DNA from: Candidatus Amarolinea dominans
Lineage (GTDB): Bacteria; Chloroflexota; Anaerolineae; SSC4; Amarolineaceae
DNA: 64,000 nt
Reading direction: 5' to 3'
Assembly: GCA_016719785.1 (NCBI GenBank)
Contig: JADJYJ010000007.1
Span: 251,954 to 315,953, forward strand
Position numbers and translations under genes: made by a program. Below are positions 18,265 through 26,512 of the stretch, piece after piece. Positions within the stretch are counted from its first letter, which is position 1, and each line of letters opens with the position of its first letter. The notes under the pieces were generated by a model. It was not told where the DNA came from. It did not search any database and was given only the letters and a program-made list of their open reading frames with translations.

Positions 18265-18621
18265 ATGAAAAGTCTACTGAAATGGCTGCTGCCCCTGGCC
18301 TTGATTGCAGCCGCCATCATGATTCTGCGCAAGATCCTGGGCGAACAGAAGGCGATTGACTTGAGCGGCGCAGAAAACACAGGCCCGTCAGAAGCCGAAG
18401 CGTTGAAAGAGACTGAACTGGGCGGCGACCTCAGCCCGGACCTGTTGAAGATCCTGGTATGCCCGTTGGACAGGGGGCCTCTGACCCTCAGCGCGGATGG
18501 CAAATGGCTCATCAACCCCCGCAATGGCTACCGGTATCCCATTCGTGACGGCATCCCCGTGATGTTGATTGACGAAGGGCGCAAGTATCAGGATGCCAGC
18601 CTGATCGCCCAACCCGCGTAA
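18265..18621 (+). CDS. Membrane-anchored Trm112/UPF0434-like protein lacking metal cysteines
   Basis: A 118-residue protein with an N-terminal helix (MKSLLKWLLPLALIAAAIMI) followed by a linker and a Trm112-like domain. The latter contains LLKILVCPLDRGPLTL and GYRYPIRDGIPVMLIDEGR, both diagnostic. In UPF0434 proteins the zinc-type site has CPxCKGPL and another Cys; here only the first Cys remains (CPLDRG) and the later position is Asn (NPRNGYRYP). The domain is usually a cytosolic activator of methyltransferases; membrane attachment is unusual. AAAGGAG precedes the ATG. It is a single gene. Confidence 0.8.
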   Translation: MKSLLKWLLPLALIAAAIMILRKILGEQKAIDLSGAENTGPSEAEALKETELGGDLSPDLLKILVCPLDRGPLTLSADGKWLINPRNGYRYPIRDGIPVMLIDEGRKYQDASLIAQPA

Positions 18622-18635
18622 ATTCGAGCTGGCCC

Positions 18636-18681
18636 GGAACGTCTCCGCGACTGGCAGCACGCCGGATGCCGGAGACGTTCC
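18636..18681. repeat. Perfect 12-bp inverted repeat in a gene gap
   Basis: ggaacgtctccg and cggagacgttcc flank a 22-base loop that itself contains ggca/tgcc. There is no T-run on either side, so it is not a standard terminator. It lies between the Trm112-like gene and the next gene and may be an operator or mRNA-end structure. Confidence 0.6.
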
Positions 18682-18726
18682 GACGCCCAATGCACGATAG
18701 AGCCTGATCACCACCTGCGATTTGCC

Positions 18727-19401
18727 ATGCCTGACTGGATGCATGTTCGCTACAAACCGACGTTGACCGCTGTTCACCTGGCCGATGCCCAGCGCACCGT
18801 GCTGCGTACGCGGCTGCAGGCCTACCAGAGCCAGCGTCTGCGCCATGATCACGATGATCTGGCGCGTTCGCCCGTGTACGGACGCCTGGCGGAGTTCTTC
18901 TTCGTTGATATCTATGGCCCGCACGACTTCGATGACCGCAATACTCGTTTTCGTCAGTTGTACGACAAGTTAGTTCACATCGTCGGGCCGAAGCCGCTGG
19001 CAACGATGAAGGAATCGCTGGAGTTGGTGGAACTGACCGAGGCCCTGGACGATTACCTGATTGATGTACTGGTTCTGCACGAAAAGGCCGACGGCTGGAC
19101 GACTGCGGAGTATGAGTGGGCCTACCGAGAGTGCAATAACTACCTGGCGCGGGTCGAGCAGATCGAACGCATCGGCGCCACGCTGCGGGCGGTGGCCAAC
19201 CTCAGCCGCCTGCCACTGATTGATTGGAACTTGCAGGCCCTGCGCCTGCCGGCCCGGCGCCTGGGTTGGGAACCTACGCTGGCCTTTTTGATCCGAGGCT
19301 ACAAGGTTTTTCACCATGCGCGCGATGTCGAGGCCTTCGTGGTCGCGGTCGAGACTCTGGAGATGCAGCGCCTGCGGCGCATCTACGGCCTTACGGCTTG
19401 A
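18727..19401 (+). CDS. Helical protein with an FFxxDIYGPxDFxxRN motif
   Basis: The 224-residue soluble protein is rich in predicted helices. Its N-terminal half holds RLAEFFFVDIYGPHDFDDRNTRFRQLY, a motif I associate with an uncharacterised bacterial family of about this size (DUF8198-like). The C-terminal half includes QIERIGATLRAVANLSRLPLIDWNLQALRLPARRLGW. No enzyme motif is visible. Starts at 18727 or 18742 are both possible. Its 3' end overlaps the convergent VWA gene by 11 bases. The function is unknown. Confidence 0.65.
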   Translation: MPDWMHVRYKPTLTAVHLADAQRTVLRTRLQAYQSQRLRHDHDDLARSPVYGRLAEFFFVDIYGPHDFDDRNTRFRQLYDKLVHIVGPKPLATMKESLELVELTEALDDYLIDVLVLHEKADGWTTAEYEWAYRECNNYLARVEQIERIGATLRAVANLSRLPLIDWNLQALRLPARRLGWEPTLAFLIRGYKVFHHARDVEAFVVAVETLEMQRLRRIYGLTA

Positions 19402-20293
19402 GGTGTTCGCGCACGGTGCGCACCAACACCTCGGTGCGTAACTCAGGCAGTGTGAAGCAGGGCGCGCCCATCGCGTCGGCCAGATTGCGCGCCAGGCCAC
19501 GATCGAACGCCACATGTTCCATGTTGATGACCACGCTACGTAAATGGTTCGCCTTGATCAGGCCTGCCATGCGCGTGGCTTCCTCTTGGGGCGGCATTCC
19601 CGTCATGGTGACATTGCCGGCCCCGTCGGTGAGCAGGATGATGATCGGCAGCACCTCCTGGTCACGTTGGCGAGCCGCCAGGCAAATCTCATACGCCAGC
19701 AGCAAGCCACTGCTCAGAGGCGTCTTGCCACCCACCGGAATGGTGCGCAGCGCTCGTTCCGCCAGATCCACGCTGGAAGTAGGCGGCAAGATCAGGCGCG
19801 CACGATCCTTCTGAAACACCACCAGCCCAACCTGGTCACGCCGCTGATAGGCGTCCATGAGCAGCGAGAGAATGGCCCCTTTGGTGGCTTCCATGCGCTC
19901 GGCCGCGGCCATGGACCAACTGGCATCAACCACGAACAGCACGAGATTGGCGGTGCGGCGCACGCGCACCTTCTGCTGCAAATCGCGGCGTTGAACGGCA
20001 AAGGCAACCGCCCGCTCCGCGCGCAGATGGGCACGCTGCAACTGATAGGGCGCGGCCGTTCGAATCGTGGCATCGAAGGCAATGTCGGTTGGGTGATCGT
20101 GTACTGGCCGCGCCTTGATGTAGCGGCCGCGCTTGCGTTGCGTGCGGGTGACAGAGCGTTTGCCCGCCTGTTGACGGGCCAATTTGTCGAGTGGAGTGCC
20201 GATGCGCTTGGTCTTGAAAGTGTCGCCGACCTTGATCGGCCGGCCGGCCGGCGCCTTGTTGTCCTCGCCTGGGCGGCTGGGGTTGGTGCTCAT
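19391..20293 (-). CDS. VWA-domain chelatase subunit (ChlD/CobT-like), frame reached by -1 shift
   Basis: As annotated from the ATG at 20293 this is a 300-residue protein. Residues ~110-290 are a von Willebrand A domain with MIDAS parts FVVDASWSM (DxSxS-like), GGKTPL and LTDGAG. The first ~100 residues are basic (KRSVTRTQRKRGRYIKARP). It matches the C-terminal part of Mg/Co-chelatase D subunits. The same frame stays open upstream, without a stop, through the A9 tract inside the AAA gene, and the ATG at 20293 has no usable ribosome site. It is therefore most likely translated as the C-terminal half of a 686-residue ChlID-like protein made by -1 frameshifting. Confidence 0.85.
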   Translation of the reverse strand: MSTNPSRPGEDNKAPAGRPIKVGDTFKTKRIGTPLDKLARQQAGKRSVTRTQRKRGRYIKARPVHDHPTDIAFDATIRTAAPYQLQRAHLRAERAVAFAVQRRDLQQKVRVRRTANLVLFVVDASWSMAAAERMEATKGAILSLLMDAYQRRDQVGLVVFQKDRARLILPPTSSVDLAERALRTIPVGGKTPLSSGLLLAYEICLAARQRDQEVLPIIILLTDGAGNVTMTGMPPQEEATRMAGLIKANHLRSVVINMEHVAFDRGLARNLADAMGAPCFTLPELRTEVLVRTVREHLKP

Positions 20294-20297
20294 ATCC

Positions 20298-20326
20298 GGC
20301 GAGCCGCTGGCACTCTGCGGCTCGCC
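20298..20326 (-). promoter_or_regulatory. Ten-pair mRNA hairpin downstream of the slippery site
   Basis: GGCGAGCCGC and GCGGCTCGCC pair perfectly around AGAGTGCCA. It lies inside the joined coding frame, 26 bases past the A AAA AAG heptamer on the minus strand. There is no T-run, so it is not a terminator; it could be a frameshift stimulator. Confidence 0.65.
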
Positions 20327-20343
20327 CTCCTGTGCTTCGTCGT

Positions 20344-21450
20344 TTACATCATCTTTTTTTTTACATTGGGCGACGGCGCCTGGCTCTCGGTCGAGCTGCT
20401 CTCTTCGGATGGCCCCATGTCGGCGCGAATCTGGCGCAGGCGTTCTTCCAACTGCCGCGGTTCCAGGGCAATATCCTGGAACGGCGCTTTCTTGATGCGA
20501 TGGGGCAGGGCCAACTCGGCCGCCAGCAGAATATCCCGCTCGTTGATGCTGAGGCGGCCCTCGTAGGCAGCCTGGGCACGGGCCGTCTTCAGAATGGCGA
20601 TGTCGGCCCGGTGACCGTCCACCTTGAAGTCCGCGGTCAGCGCCGCGATCATATACAGATCGCGTTGTGCATACGTCACCAGGGGCAAGCGCGCACGGGC
20701 GTGATCAATCTCTTCGGTCAGATGGCGCTCCGAAGTGTACCAGCGGTCACGGAAACCATCCGGGTCTTGCTCGAACTCGATGCGGCGCTTCAGAATTTCC
20801 ACGCGCTGGTTGGCATCGTTGATACCCTGCATATCTACACACAGCGCAAACCGATCGAGCAACTGCGGCCGTAGGTCGCCCTCTTCTGGATTCATGGTGC
20901 CAACCAGGATAAAGCGCGCCGGGTGCTGAAACGAGATGCCTTCACGCTCCACCACGTTGATTCCCATCGCCGCGGAATCGAGCAGAATGTCCACCACGTG
21001 GTCATCCAGCAGATTGACCTCATCCACGTAGAGCAGGCCACGGTTGGCCGCGGCCAACACGCCTGGCTCGAAATGGCGTTCACCTCGCTGAATGGCCTTC
21101 TCGATATCGAGGGTTCCCACCACGCGGTCCTCGGTGGCACTGACGGGCAGGTCAATGAAACGGGTCCGCCGTAGAGCCGTGGGCAGCACCTCGCTGCGCT
21201 GCAGACGACCGCGGCAGTTATCGCACAGATGGTCAGGGCGGTTCGGGTCGCACTGGAACGGGCAGTCGGCCACCACTTCGATCTCTGGCAGCAGTGCGGC
21301 CAGCGCGCGCGCAGCCGTAGATTTAGCGGTTCCGCGCTCGCCGCGAATCAACACACCGCCGATACGCGGGCTGACGGCATTCAAGATTAGCGCCCGCCGC
21401 ATGCGGTCCTGGCCGACAATGGCCGTAAAGGGAAAGATGGGAGCCGGCAT
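20344..21450 (-). CDS. AAA+ chelatase subunit (ChlI/BchI-like), zero-frame product
   Basis: The 368-residue protein is a Mg/Co-chelatase AAA+ ATPase. It starts with FPFTAIVGQDRMRRALILN and has Walker A RGERGTAKST, VVGTLDIEKAIQ, Walker B LLYVDEVNLL and sensor/arginine stretch PEEGDLRPQLLDRFAL. Its cysteine cluster (DCPFQCD..HLCDNC) is common in the family. The ATPase ring powers metal insertion into tetrapyrroles, cobalt for B12 or magnesium for chlorophyll; no chlorophyll genes are near. GGAGAAG precedes the ATG at 21450. The frame ends MM-stop just past AAAAAAAAAG, where a -1 shift enters the VWA frame. Confidence 0.9.
   Translation of the reverse strand: MPAPIFPFTAIVGQDRMRRALILNAVSPRIGGVLIRGERGTAKSTAARALAALLPEIEVVADCPFQCDPNRPDHLCDNCRGRLQRSEVLPTALRRTRFIDLPVSATEDRVVGTLDIEKAIQRGERHFEPGVLAAANRGLLYVDEVNLLDDHVVDILLDSAAMGINVVEREGISFQHPARFILVGTMNPEEGDLRPQLLDRFALCVDMQGINDANQRVEILKRRIEFEQDPDGFRDRWYTSERHLTEEIDHARARLPLVTYAQRDLYMIAALTADFKVDGHRADIAILKTARAQAAYEGRLSINERDILLAAELALPHRIKKAPFQDIALEPRQLEERLRQIRADMGPSEESSSTESQAPSPNVKKKMM
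20353..20359 (-). promoter_or_regulatory. A AAA AAG slippery heptamer joining ChlI and ChlD frames
   Basis: On the minus strand the AAA-gene frame reads GTA AAA AAA AAG ATG ATG TAA. This contains the dnaX-type heptamer A AAA AAG within a run of nine A. Slipping back one base gives AAA then GAT GAT GTA AAC GAC GAA, which is exactly the VWA frame and has no stop as far as the ATG at 20293. The unshifted product stops 8 bases later. Transcriptional slippage on A9 would do the same. Confidence 0.75.
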
Positions 21451-21481
21451 CTGGTTCTTCTCCGTTTTTAGCTCTGGCAGA

Positions 21482-21919
21482 CTAGCGCCTGGAGACAATC
21501 TGCAACGGGCGGATGCCCATATGGGTGTCGCCGGCGGTGAGGGTGCGCAGAATCACGTCGGGCAATTTCCAGGGAATCAGATCGTGCATCTCGTTGGGAC
21601 TCAGCGGGGCATTGTTGTTGGCCAAAAACGCGCGAAAAACAGCCGTTGCCAGGGGCAAGCCATTATTGATATAGTCTGGCTTGCGCGCGCAAACGGTACG
21701 CAAACACTGCCATAGGGCATCGGTGCGCTTGACTTCCGCAGTCTCCGGATCAATCCAGTCAACCATCTCCGTGTCGCGGTGACTGGGAAAACGAGACTTG
21801 CAATCCTCACACAACTGATTGCGCAGATAGAGGCGGAAATCAAGCCCGCTCGTTTCCCACCAATTAAAGTCAATATGAAACTTGGAACTAACTGTCGGCT
21901 TTATCCAGGTTGTTGTCAT
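21482..21919 (-). CDS. Uncharacterised 145-residue protein with a CxxC pair
   Basis: The protein starts MTTTWIKPTVSSKFHIDFNWWE and contains NQLCEDCKSRFPSHRD, a possible metal knuckle half. The C-terminal half has NEMHDLIPWKLPDVILRTL. I do not recognise a family. The start at 21919 is preferred because an AAAGGCGA site lies upstream and a longer frame would overlap the 531-residue gene. It is 35 bases downstream of that gene and 31 bases upstream of the chelatase gene on the same strand, so these may form one transcript. Confidence 0.6.
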   Translation of the reverse strand: MTTTWIKPTVSSKFHIDFNWWETSGLDFRLYLRNQLCEDCKSRFPSHRDTEMVDWIDPETAEVKRTDALWQCLRTVCARKPDYINNGLPLATAVFRAFLANNNAPLSPNEMHDLIPWKLPDVILRTLTAGDTHMGIRPLQIVSRR

Positions 21920-21954
21920 GAATCGTCGCCTTTGCCTGCTTTCTTGGAAATGAT

Positions 21955-23550
21955 CTAGGATGCACGCACCGCCATTGCCCAATAACCGCCGCTCATGCTG
22001 CGCAGCGTACTATCGGTGGCAAGAATGGCGAAGATTGGCCCCGGAGGTGAGCGCCGCACCAGGTTGACCGCGCTGTAGATCGTCTTGGCATGGACCGTGC
22101 CCTGCGGGCTTTTGCCTGCCAATTCCTGGGCCAACTGCCGCACCAGGCGGCTGAGTGGGACGCGCTCCGTCGCCAGGGTCTGACGGTACGCATCCAAGGC
22201 GCCCGGGCTGATCTCGGCGACCGTCAGATGTTCATCGTAATCGCAGTTGATGGACTGTTTTTGTAGGGCGAAGACCAACTCGCCGTCTCGGATCTCGGCG
22301 GTGCGCGACCATTCGCGGCGTGGGCGCCGCGGACGGAAGTCCACCACATATTCGAGCGGCTCGCGCGTGCGTTCCAGCGTGATGATGGCCCCAACCGGTA
22401 GCTTGTGCTGTTCTAACCAGCCGCCAAGACCGGCGATGTAGCGCCCTTCATGGCAGACAAAGGCCGCAAAGCGTGCGCCCCAGCGCCCATCAACCAGGGT
22501 GATCATCGTGCTGCGGCCGAGGCCACGCGGGAAGAATCCTTGCGCCCGACCACTCAAGGGCAACGTGCCAGAGCGCAGGTGGGGAAAGATCAGATTGAGC
22601 GTAATGGTCGGCACCACCATCGGTGTGTCCACGCTAATGCCGTCGGTTGACCATTCATCGTCCAGTTCCCATTCCTGTTGCAGCATCTCAACGCCCAGGG
22701 CCAGGCGATCATAGGGGATCGGTTCATAACGCAGGGCGCTTGGCGTCTGCCAGACTTCGGGCGGCTGCAGACGGCGCAGATACCATGACGGTTCGGTCCC
22801 GCTACCCACGTCATCGAAACGCTCGTCCTGGCGCAACCCGGCATTGGTTGAAAAACGACGCAGGTGCTCCGGCACTTCCGTCGGCAGACCCATCTCGGTC
22901 AGCAGCACAGTGGTCGTGATGGGCTGAGTCTTCATCTCGATGAGCGCCTCGGCAATGTTGAGATGCCCCACATGAACCTCGACGAGCGCCTCACGGGTCA
23001 GCCACTGATCCCCGTCTTGCACGAACGCCGGCTGAGTGCTGGCGCGCAGTTGCTCAACCAACGCCTTGCGCACACTGCCACCGTATTGACTGTACAGATC
23101 TCGCGGCGTCTGCAGCCGCTCGCCAGTTTCCACGGTTTCGCCATCGGTGCGGCTGAGGCGATGCGCGGTCTTGAGGCTACCGGCAAATTCACGTGGTTCC
23201 GCTTGTCCTTCCAGCATCACCTGGACAACGTCGAACTCGCCGTGTTCAGGATTCGAGCCTTTGCGTACACTGGTGATCGTTCCCAGGGTGTACTCAAAGG
23301 CGGGAAAAACCACCTGTTGGCCCGTGCGATAAGCCTTGCTAGGTTGGTAAATCTCGCCTTTGCTCAGCTCGCTGCGGATCTTGCTCTCTTCACGCTGGCA
23401 GCGATACTCAATTAGCGCCAGGGTCAGTGCTTCAGAGGTCTGCGGAGTCTCTTTCTCCAGGAGATAGTTTCCGAGGTACTCCAAATCATCGAGATTGATC
23501 TTGAACGATTCACGCCAATAGGCGGTAGTCTGCGTATTACGACGAATCAC
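21955..23550 (-). CDS. Uncharacterised 531-residue protein
   Basis: A long soluble protein with no signal peptide or membrane segments. The first ~80 residues look helical (FKINLDDLEYLGNYLLEKETPQTSEALTLALIEYRC). Residues ~75-130 form a short beta region (VFPAFEYTLGTITSVRKGSNPEHGEFDVVQVMLEG). The middle (EDQWLTREALVEVHVGHLNIAEALIEM) could be a winged helix, and the rest is mixed. No catalytic motif stands out. It begins with GTG at 23550, with GGAGG upstream and a good promoter (23619-23647). It is divergent from the SH3 protein gene and heads a run with the 145-residue protein and the chelatase genes. Confidence 0.65.
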   Translation of the reverse strand: MIRRNTQTTAYWRESFKINLDDLEYLGNYLLEKETPQTSEALTLALIEYRCQREESKIRSELSKGEIYQPSKAYRTGQQVVFPAFEYTLGTITSVRKGSNPEHGEFDVVQVMLEGQAEPREFAGSLKTAHRLSRTDGETVETGERLQTPRDLYSQYGGSVRKALVEQLRASTQPAFVQDGDQWLTREALVEVHVGHLNIAEALIEMKTQPITTTVLLTEMGLPTEVPEHLRRFSTNAGLRQDERFDDVGSGTEPSWYLRRLQPPEVWQTPSALRYEPIPYDRLALGVEMLQQEWELDDEWSTDGISVDTPMVVPTITLNLIFPHLRSGTLPLSGRAQGFFPRGLGRSTMITLVDGRWGARFAAFVCHEGRYIAGLGGWLEQHKLPVGAIITLERTREPLEYVVDFRPRRPRREWSRTAEIRDGELVFALQKQSINCDYDEHLTVAEISPGALDAYRQTLATERVPLSRLVRQLAQELAGKSPQGTVHAKTIYSAVNLVRRSPPGPIFAILATDSTLRSMSGGYWAMAVRAS

Positions 23551-23618
23551 CCCGTCTATCCTCCTCCGTGTGGTGTCAGCTTATGCATCTTTTTCGGTTT
23601 CTAATGTAAATCTTCACA

Positions 23619-23647
23619 ATTTTAGCAGTTTGCCGCGCCTTTGACAA
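23619..23647 (-). promoter_or_regulatory. Predicted promoter of the 531-residue protein gene
   Basis: On the minus strand TTGTCA and TAAAAT are separated by 17 bases, about 70 bases before the GTG start. It sits back to back with the plus-strand promoter at 23664. Confidence 0.6.
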
Positions 23648-23663
23648 ATGCGTGCAGAGGTCT

Positions 23664-23692
23664 TTGTCAAGCATCCTGTCCGTTGGTATAAT
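23664..23692 (+). promoter_or_regulatory. Sigma-70 promoter of the SH3/ligA operon
   Basis: TTGTCA, 17 bases, perfect TATAAT. It lies 97 bases before the ATG of the SH3 protein and probably drives the plus-strand run to about 28.9 kb. Confidence 0.75.
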
Positions 23693-23788
23693 TGGCGGGT
23701 AACAGACAGCCTCCGCAGGGGGCTCTGTTGACTCCCCGTCTGCTCGTTCGAGCCTGGGGAACCCTGACCAGAAGTGGAGGCATTTTTC

Positions 23789-24436
23789 ATGACGTATGAC
23801 TCTGAGAACAACCGATCGGCGCCTGCTGACTGGAATGATTCGGCCGACGACACCGGCGCGACTGATGCTGACGTTGACGCTGACGCTGACGTTGATGCCG
23901 ACGGCTGGGACAATCAGCCGAATTTCGCAGCCGGAGCGTCCCGTAGCCCTGGCCTGTTAGCTTGGGTAGCCGGTGGCGTGGTGCTGGCGTTGATCGTCCT
24001 GGCGTTGATCTGGGGCATCAGCGGCTTTGGCCGCGTGGAGCCAACCGCTACCCCAACCCCAACCCTGGTGACGGTCTTTCAAGCCACGGCCACGCCAACC
24101 ATGCTTGCCGGCGCCGTCATCACACCGACGGCCGATCTGTCTTTTACCGCCACGCCGACGCCGGCGCCGATCCCTGCCACTCAGATTCGCATGGGCGGAC
24201 GTGTGCGCGTCGTCAACGCGAATCCGGAAGGGATCAGCGTCCGCTTTGGCGCCGGTCAGGGCAATGCACGCATGACAACCCTGTACGATGGCGTTGAACT
24301 GACGGTCATGGAGCCGCCGGCCGGTTACACCGATCCCTACCCCACGATAGCCGACGGCTTCACCTGGTGGCGCATCCGCATGGACGATGGCACTGTCGGC
24401 TGGATGGCTTCCGCCTGGCTGCAGCCGATCAATTGA
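23789..24436 (+). CDS. Membrane protein with acidic cytoplasmic head and extracellular SH3b domain
   Basis: The 215-residue protein begins with a very acidic segment containing a DADVDADADVDADGWD repeat (residues ~27-45), coded by short gctgac-type repeats. One membrane helix follows (LLAWVAGGVVLALIVLALIWG, ~60-82), then a Pro/Thr/Ala linker (PTATPTPTLVTVFQATATPT). The C-terminal ~80 residues are an SH3b-like domain (RVRVVNANPEGISVRFGAG and WWRIRMDDGTVGWMASAWLQP). The topology suggests inside head and outside SH3 binding to the cell wall. GTGGAGG lies 8 bases before the ATG. It is first in the run with ligA, whose start follows the stop by 8 bases. Confidence 0.78.
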   Translation: MTYDSENNRSAPADWNDSADDTGATDADVDADADVDADGWDNQPNFAAGASRSPGLLAWVAGGVVLALIVLALIWGISGFGRVEPTATPTPTLVTVFQATATPTMLAGAVITPTADLSFTATPTPAPIPATQIRMGGRVRVVNANPEGISVRFGAGQGNARMTTLYDGVELTVMEPPAGYTDPYPTIADGFTWWRIRMDDGTVGWMASAWLQPIN

Positions 24437-24443
24437 ACCCAGT

Positions 24444-26483
24444 ATGACCATGGATCTGATGCAAAAAGCCGCCGCCCTACGCCAGGCGCTCAACTATCAT
24501 GGCTATCTCTACCACGTGCTGGACGCGCCGCAGATTAGCGACGCGGAATATGACGCGCTGTTGAACGAACTGCGGCGCCTGGAGGCTGATCATCCAGAGC
24601 TTCAGGCCGCGGATTCACCCACGCAGCGGCTGGGTGGCTGGGTGGCCGATCGCTTTGTCAAGGTGCGCCACCCGCAGCCGATGCTCAGCCTGAGCAATGC
24701 CTTCAATCCCGGTGAACTGCGCGCCTGGCGTGAGCGCACCCTGCGCTTGCTGTCGCCTGAGGTGGGCCAAACGCTCAGCTATGTGGTTGAGCCGAAGATT
24801 GATGGCCTGACCGTGGTGCTGCACTATGACAACGGCCGCTTTGTCCTCGGCGCCACGCGCGGTGATGGCACGGAGGGCGAGGACATCACCGCCAACCTGC
24901 GCACCGTGCGCGGCCTGCCGCTGACCATCCCGCTGACGGGTAAGCAGCCCGCGCCGGCTCGCCTGGTGGTGCGCGGCGAGGCGTATGTCAACGTGGCCGA
25001 CTTTCAACGCTTCAACGAACAGAGCGCCGCGCAGGAAGGACGCACCTATGCCAACCCGCGCAACTTCGCGGCCGGCGCGCTGCGCCAGCTTGACTCCGCG
25101 ATCAGTGCGCAGCGCCCCTTGCGCCTGTGGGCCTACCAGGTGGTGGTACTCGAAGGCGCAGCACCGTTGGCCACGCAGTGGGACGCGTTGACTTTTCTGC
25201 GCGACCTGGGCTTCCCGGTGATCTCCCTGGGCGAGCACATTCGCCTCTTCGACGACTTCGAGCCGTTGGTGGATTACGTGGTCGCCTGGGAAGATCAGCG
25301 TCAGGCGTTGCCCTATGAAACTGACGGCCTGGTCATCAAGATCAACCAGGTGGCGCTGCACGAGGAATTGGGCTTCGTGGGTAAAGAGCCGCGCTGGGCC
25401 ACCGCCTACAAATACCCGGCGCACGAGGTGATCACCCGCCTGCTCGACATTCAGGTCAACGTGGGCCGCACCGGTTCGATCAACCCCTTTGCCGTGTTGG
25501 AACCGGCGGCCGTGGGCGGTGTGATGGTGCGCAACGCCACGCTGCACAACGCTGACTATGTCGCGGAACTGGACTTGCGCATCGGCGACCGCGTGATCAT
25601 CAAGCGGGCCGGCGAGGTCATTCCGCAGGTGCTGCGCTCCTTGCCGGAACTGCGTGACGGCTCCGAGCGCGTCTGGACGATGCCGGAGAAATGCCCGGTC
25701 TGCGGCGAGGCGATCCAGCGGCCGGCCGGCGAGGCAGCCTACCACTGCGTCAACAGCGCGTGCCCGGCGCAATTGGTGCGCGGCATCGAGCACTTTGTGT
25801 CGCGGGGCGCGATGGACATCGAGGGCTTTGGCATCCGCCAGGCCGAGTTGTTCGTGCAACTGGGCTTTATTACCGATCTGGCCGACATCTATTACCTGCA
25901 TGAGCGCAGGGCTGAGCTGCTGGGCCGGGAAGGTTTTGGCGAGAAGAAGGTCAGCAACCTGCTGAGCGCCATCGAGGCGTCGAAGGAACGCCCCTTCAGC
26001 CGTTTGCTCAACGCGCTGGGCATTCACGGCGTCGGCGCGGTGGGCGCGGAGACTATCGCCAGTCATTTTGGCGGTATCGAAGCGTTGCTGACCGCCACCG
26101 CGGATGACCTCAGCCAGATCAGCGGCGTGGGGCCGGTGCTGGCCGCCAGCGTGGTGGATTGGTTCAGCCACGCGCCGAACCGGCGGACGATCGAGCGCCT
26201 GCGCGCCGCGGGCGTGCGCCTGGCCGCAGACGCACCGGCCCTGGTCGGGCCGCAGACATTCGCAGGCATGACGTTCGTCATCACCGGCACGTTGGAAGGC
26301 CTGAGCCGCGACGGGGCCAAAGCTCTGATCGAGGCCCAGGGCGGCAAAGTGACCGATTCTATGAGCAAGAAGACCAATTATCTGCTGTTGGGCACAAACC
26401 CCGGCAGTAAGGCGGCGAAGGCGGCCGGCCTGGGCGTTCCTACGATCAGCCTGGATGATCTGCTGCGCCTGCTGCACGCCTGA
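24444..26483 (+). CDS. ligA: NAD-dependent DNA ligase
   Basis: The 679-residue enzyme has the full LigA layout: Ia domain (YHGYLYHVLDAPQISDAEYDALL), adenylation domain with the AMP-accepting lysine in EPKIDGL (about residue 118), RGDGTEGEDIT and GEAYVNVADF motifs, an OB fold, a Cys4 zinc finger (CPVCGEAI and CVNSACPAQL), four helix-hairpin-helix repeats and a C-terminal BRCT domain (TFAGMTFVITGTLEGLSRD). It seals nicks during replication and repair. Starts at 24444 or 24450 are equivalent; the ribosome site is poor, suggesting coupling to the SH3 gene 8 bases upstream. Length and motifs are normal. Confidence 0.97.
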   Translation: MTMDLMQKAAALRQALNYHGYLYHVLDAPQISDAEYDALLNELRRLEADHPELQAADSPTQRLGGWVADRFVKVRHPQPMLSLSNAFNPGELRAWRERTLRLLSPEVGQTLSYVVEPKIDGLTVVLHYDNGRFVLGATRGDGTEGEDITANLRTVRGLPLTIPLTGKQPAPARLVVRGEAYVNVADFQRFNEQSAAQEGRTYANPRNFAAGALRQLDSAISAQRPLRLWAYQVVVLEGAAPLATQWDALTFLRDLGFPVISLGEHIRLFDDFEPLVDYVVAWEDQRQALPYETDGLVIKINQVALHEELGFVGKEPRWATAYKYPAHEVITRLLDIQVNVGRTGSINPFAVLEPAAVGGVMVRNATLHNADYVAELDLRIGDRVIIKRAGEVIPQVLRSLPELRDGSERVWTMPEKCPVCGEAIQRPAGEAAYHCVNSACPAQLVRGIEHFVSRGAMDIEGFGIRQAELFVQLGFITDLADIYYLHERRAELLGREGFGEKKVSNLLSAIEASKERPFSRLLNALGIHGVGAVGAETIASHFGGIEALLTATADDLSQISGVGPVLAASVVDWFSHAPNRRTIERLRAAGVRLAADAPALVGPQTFAGMTFVITGTLEGLSRDGAKALIEAQGGKVTDSMSKKTNYLLLGTNPGSKAAKAAGLGVPTISLDDLLRLLHA

Positions 26484-26512
26484 AGCAAACGATACTTGAG
26501 GACGAGGTACCT

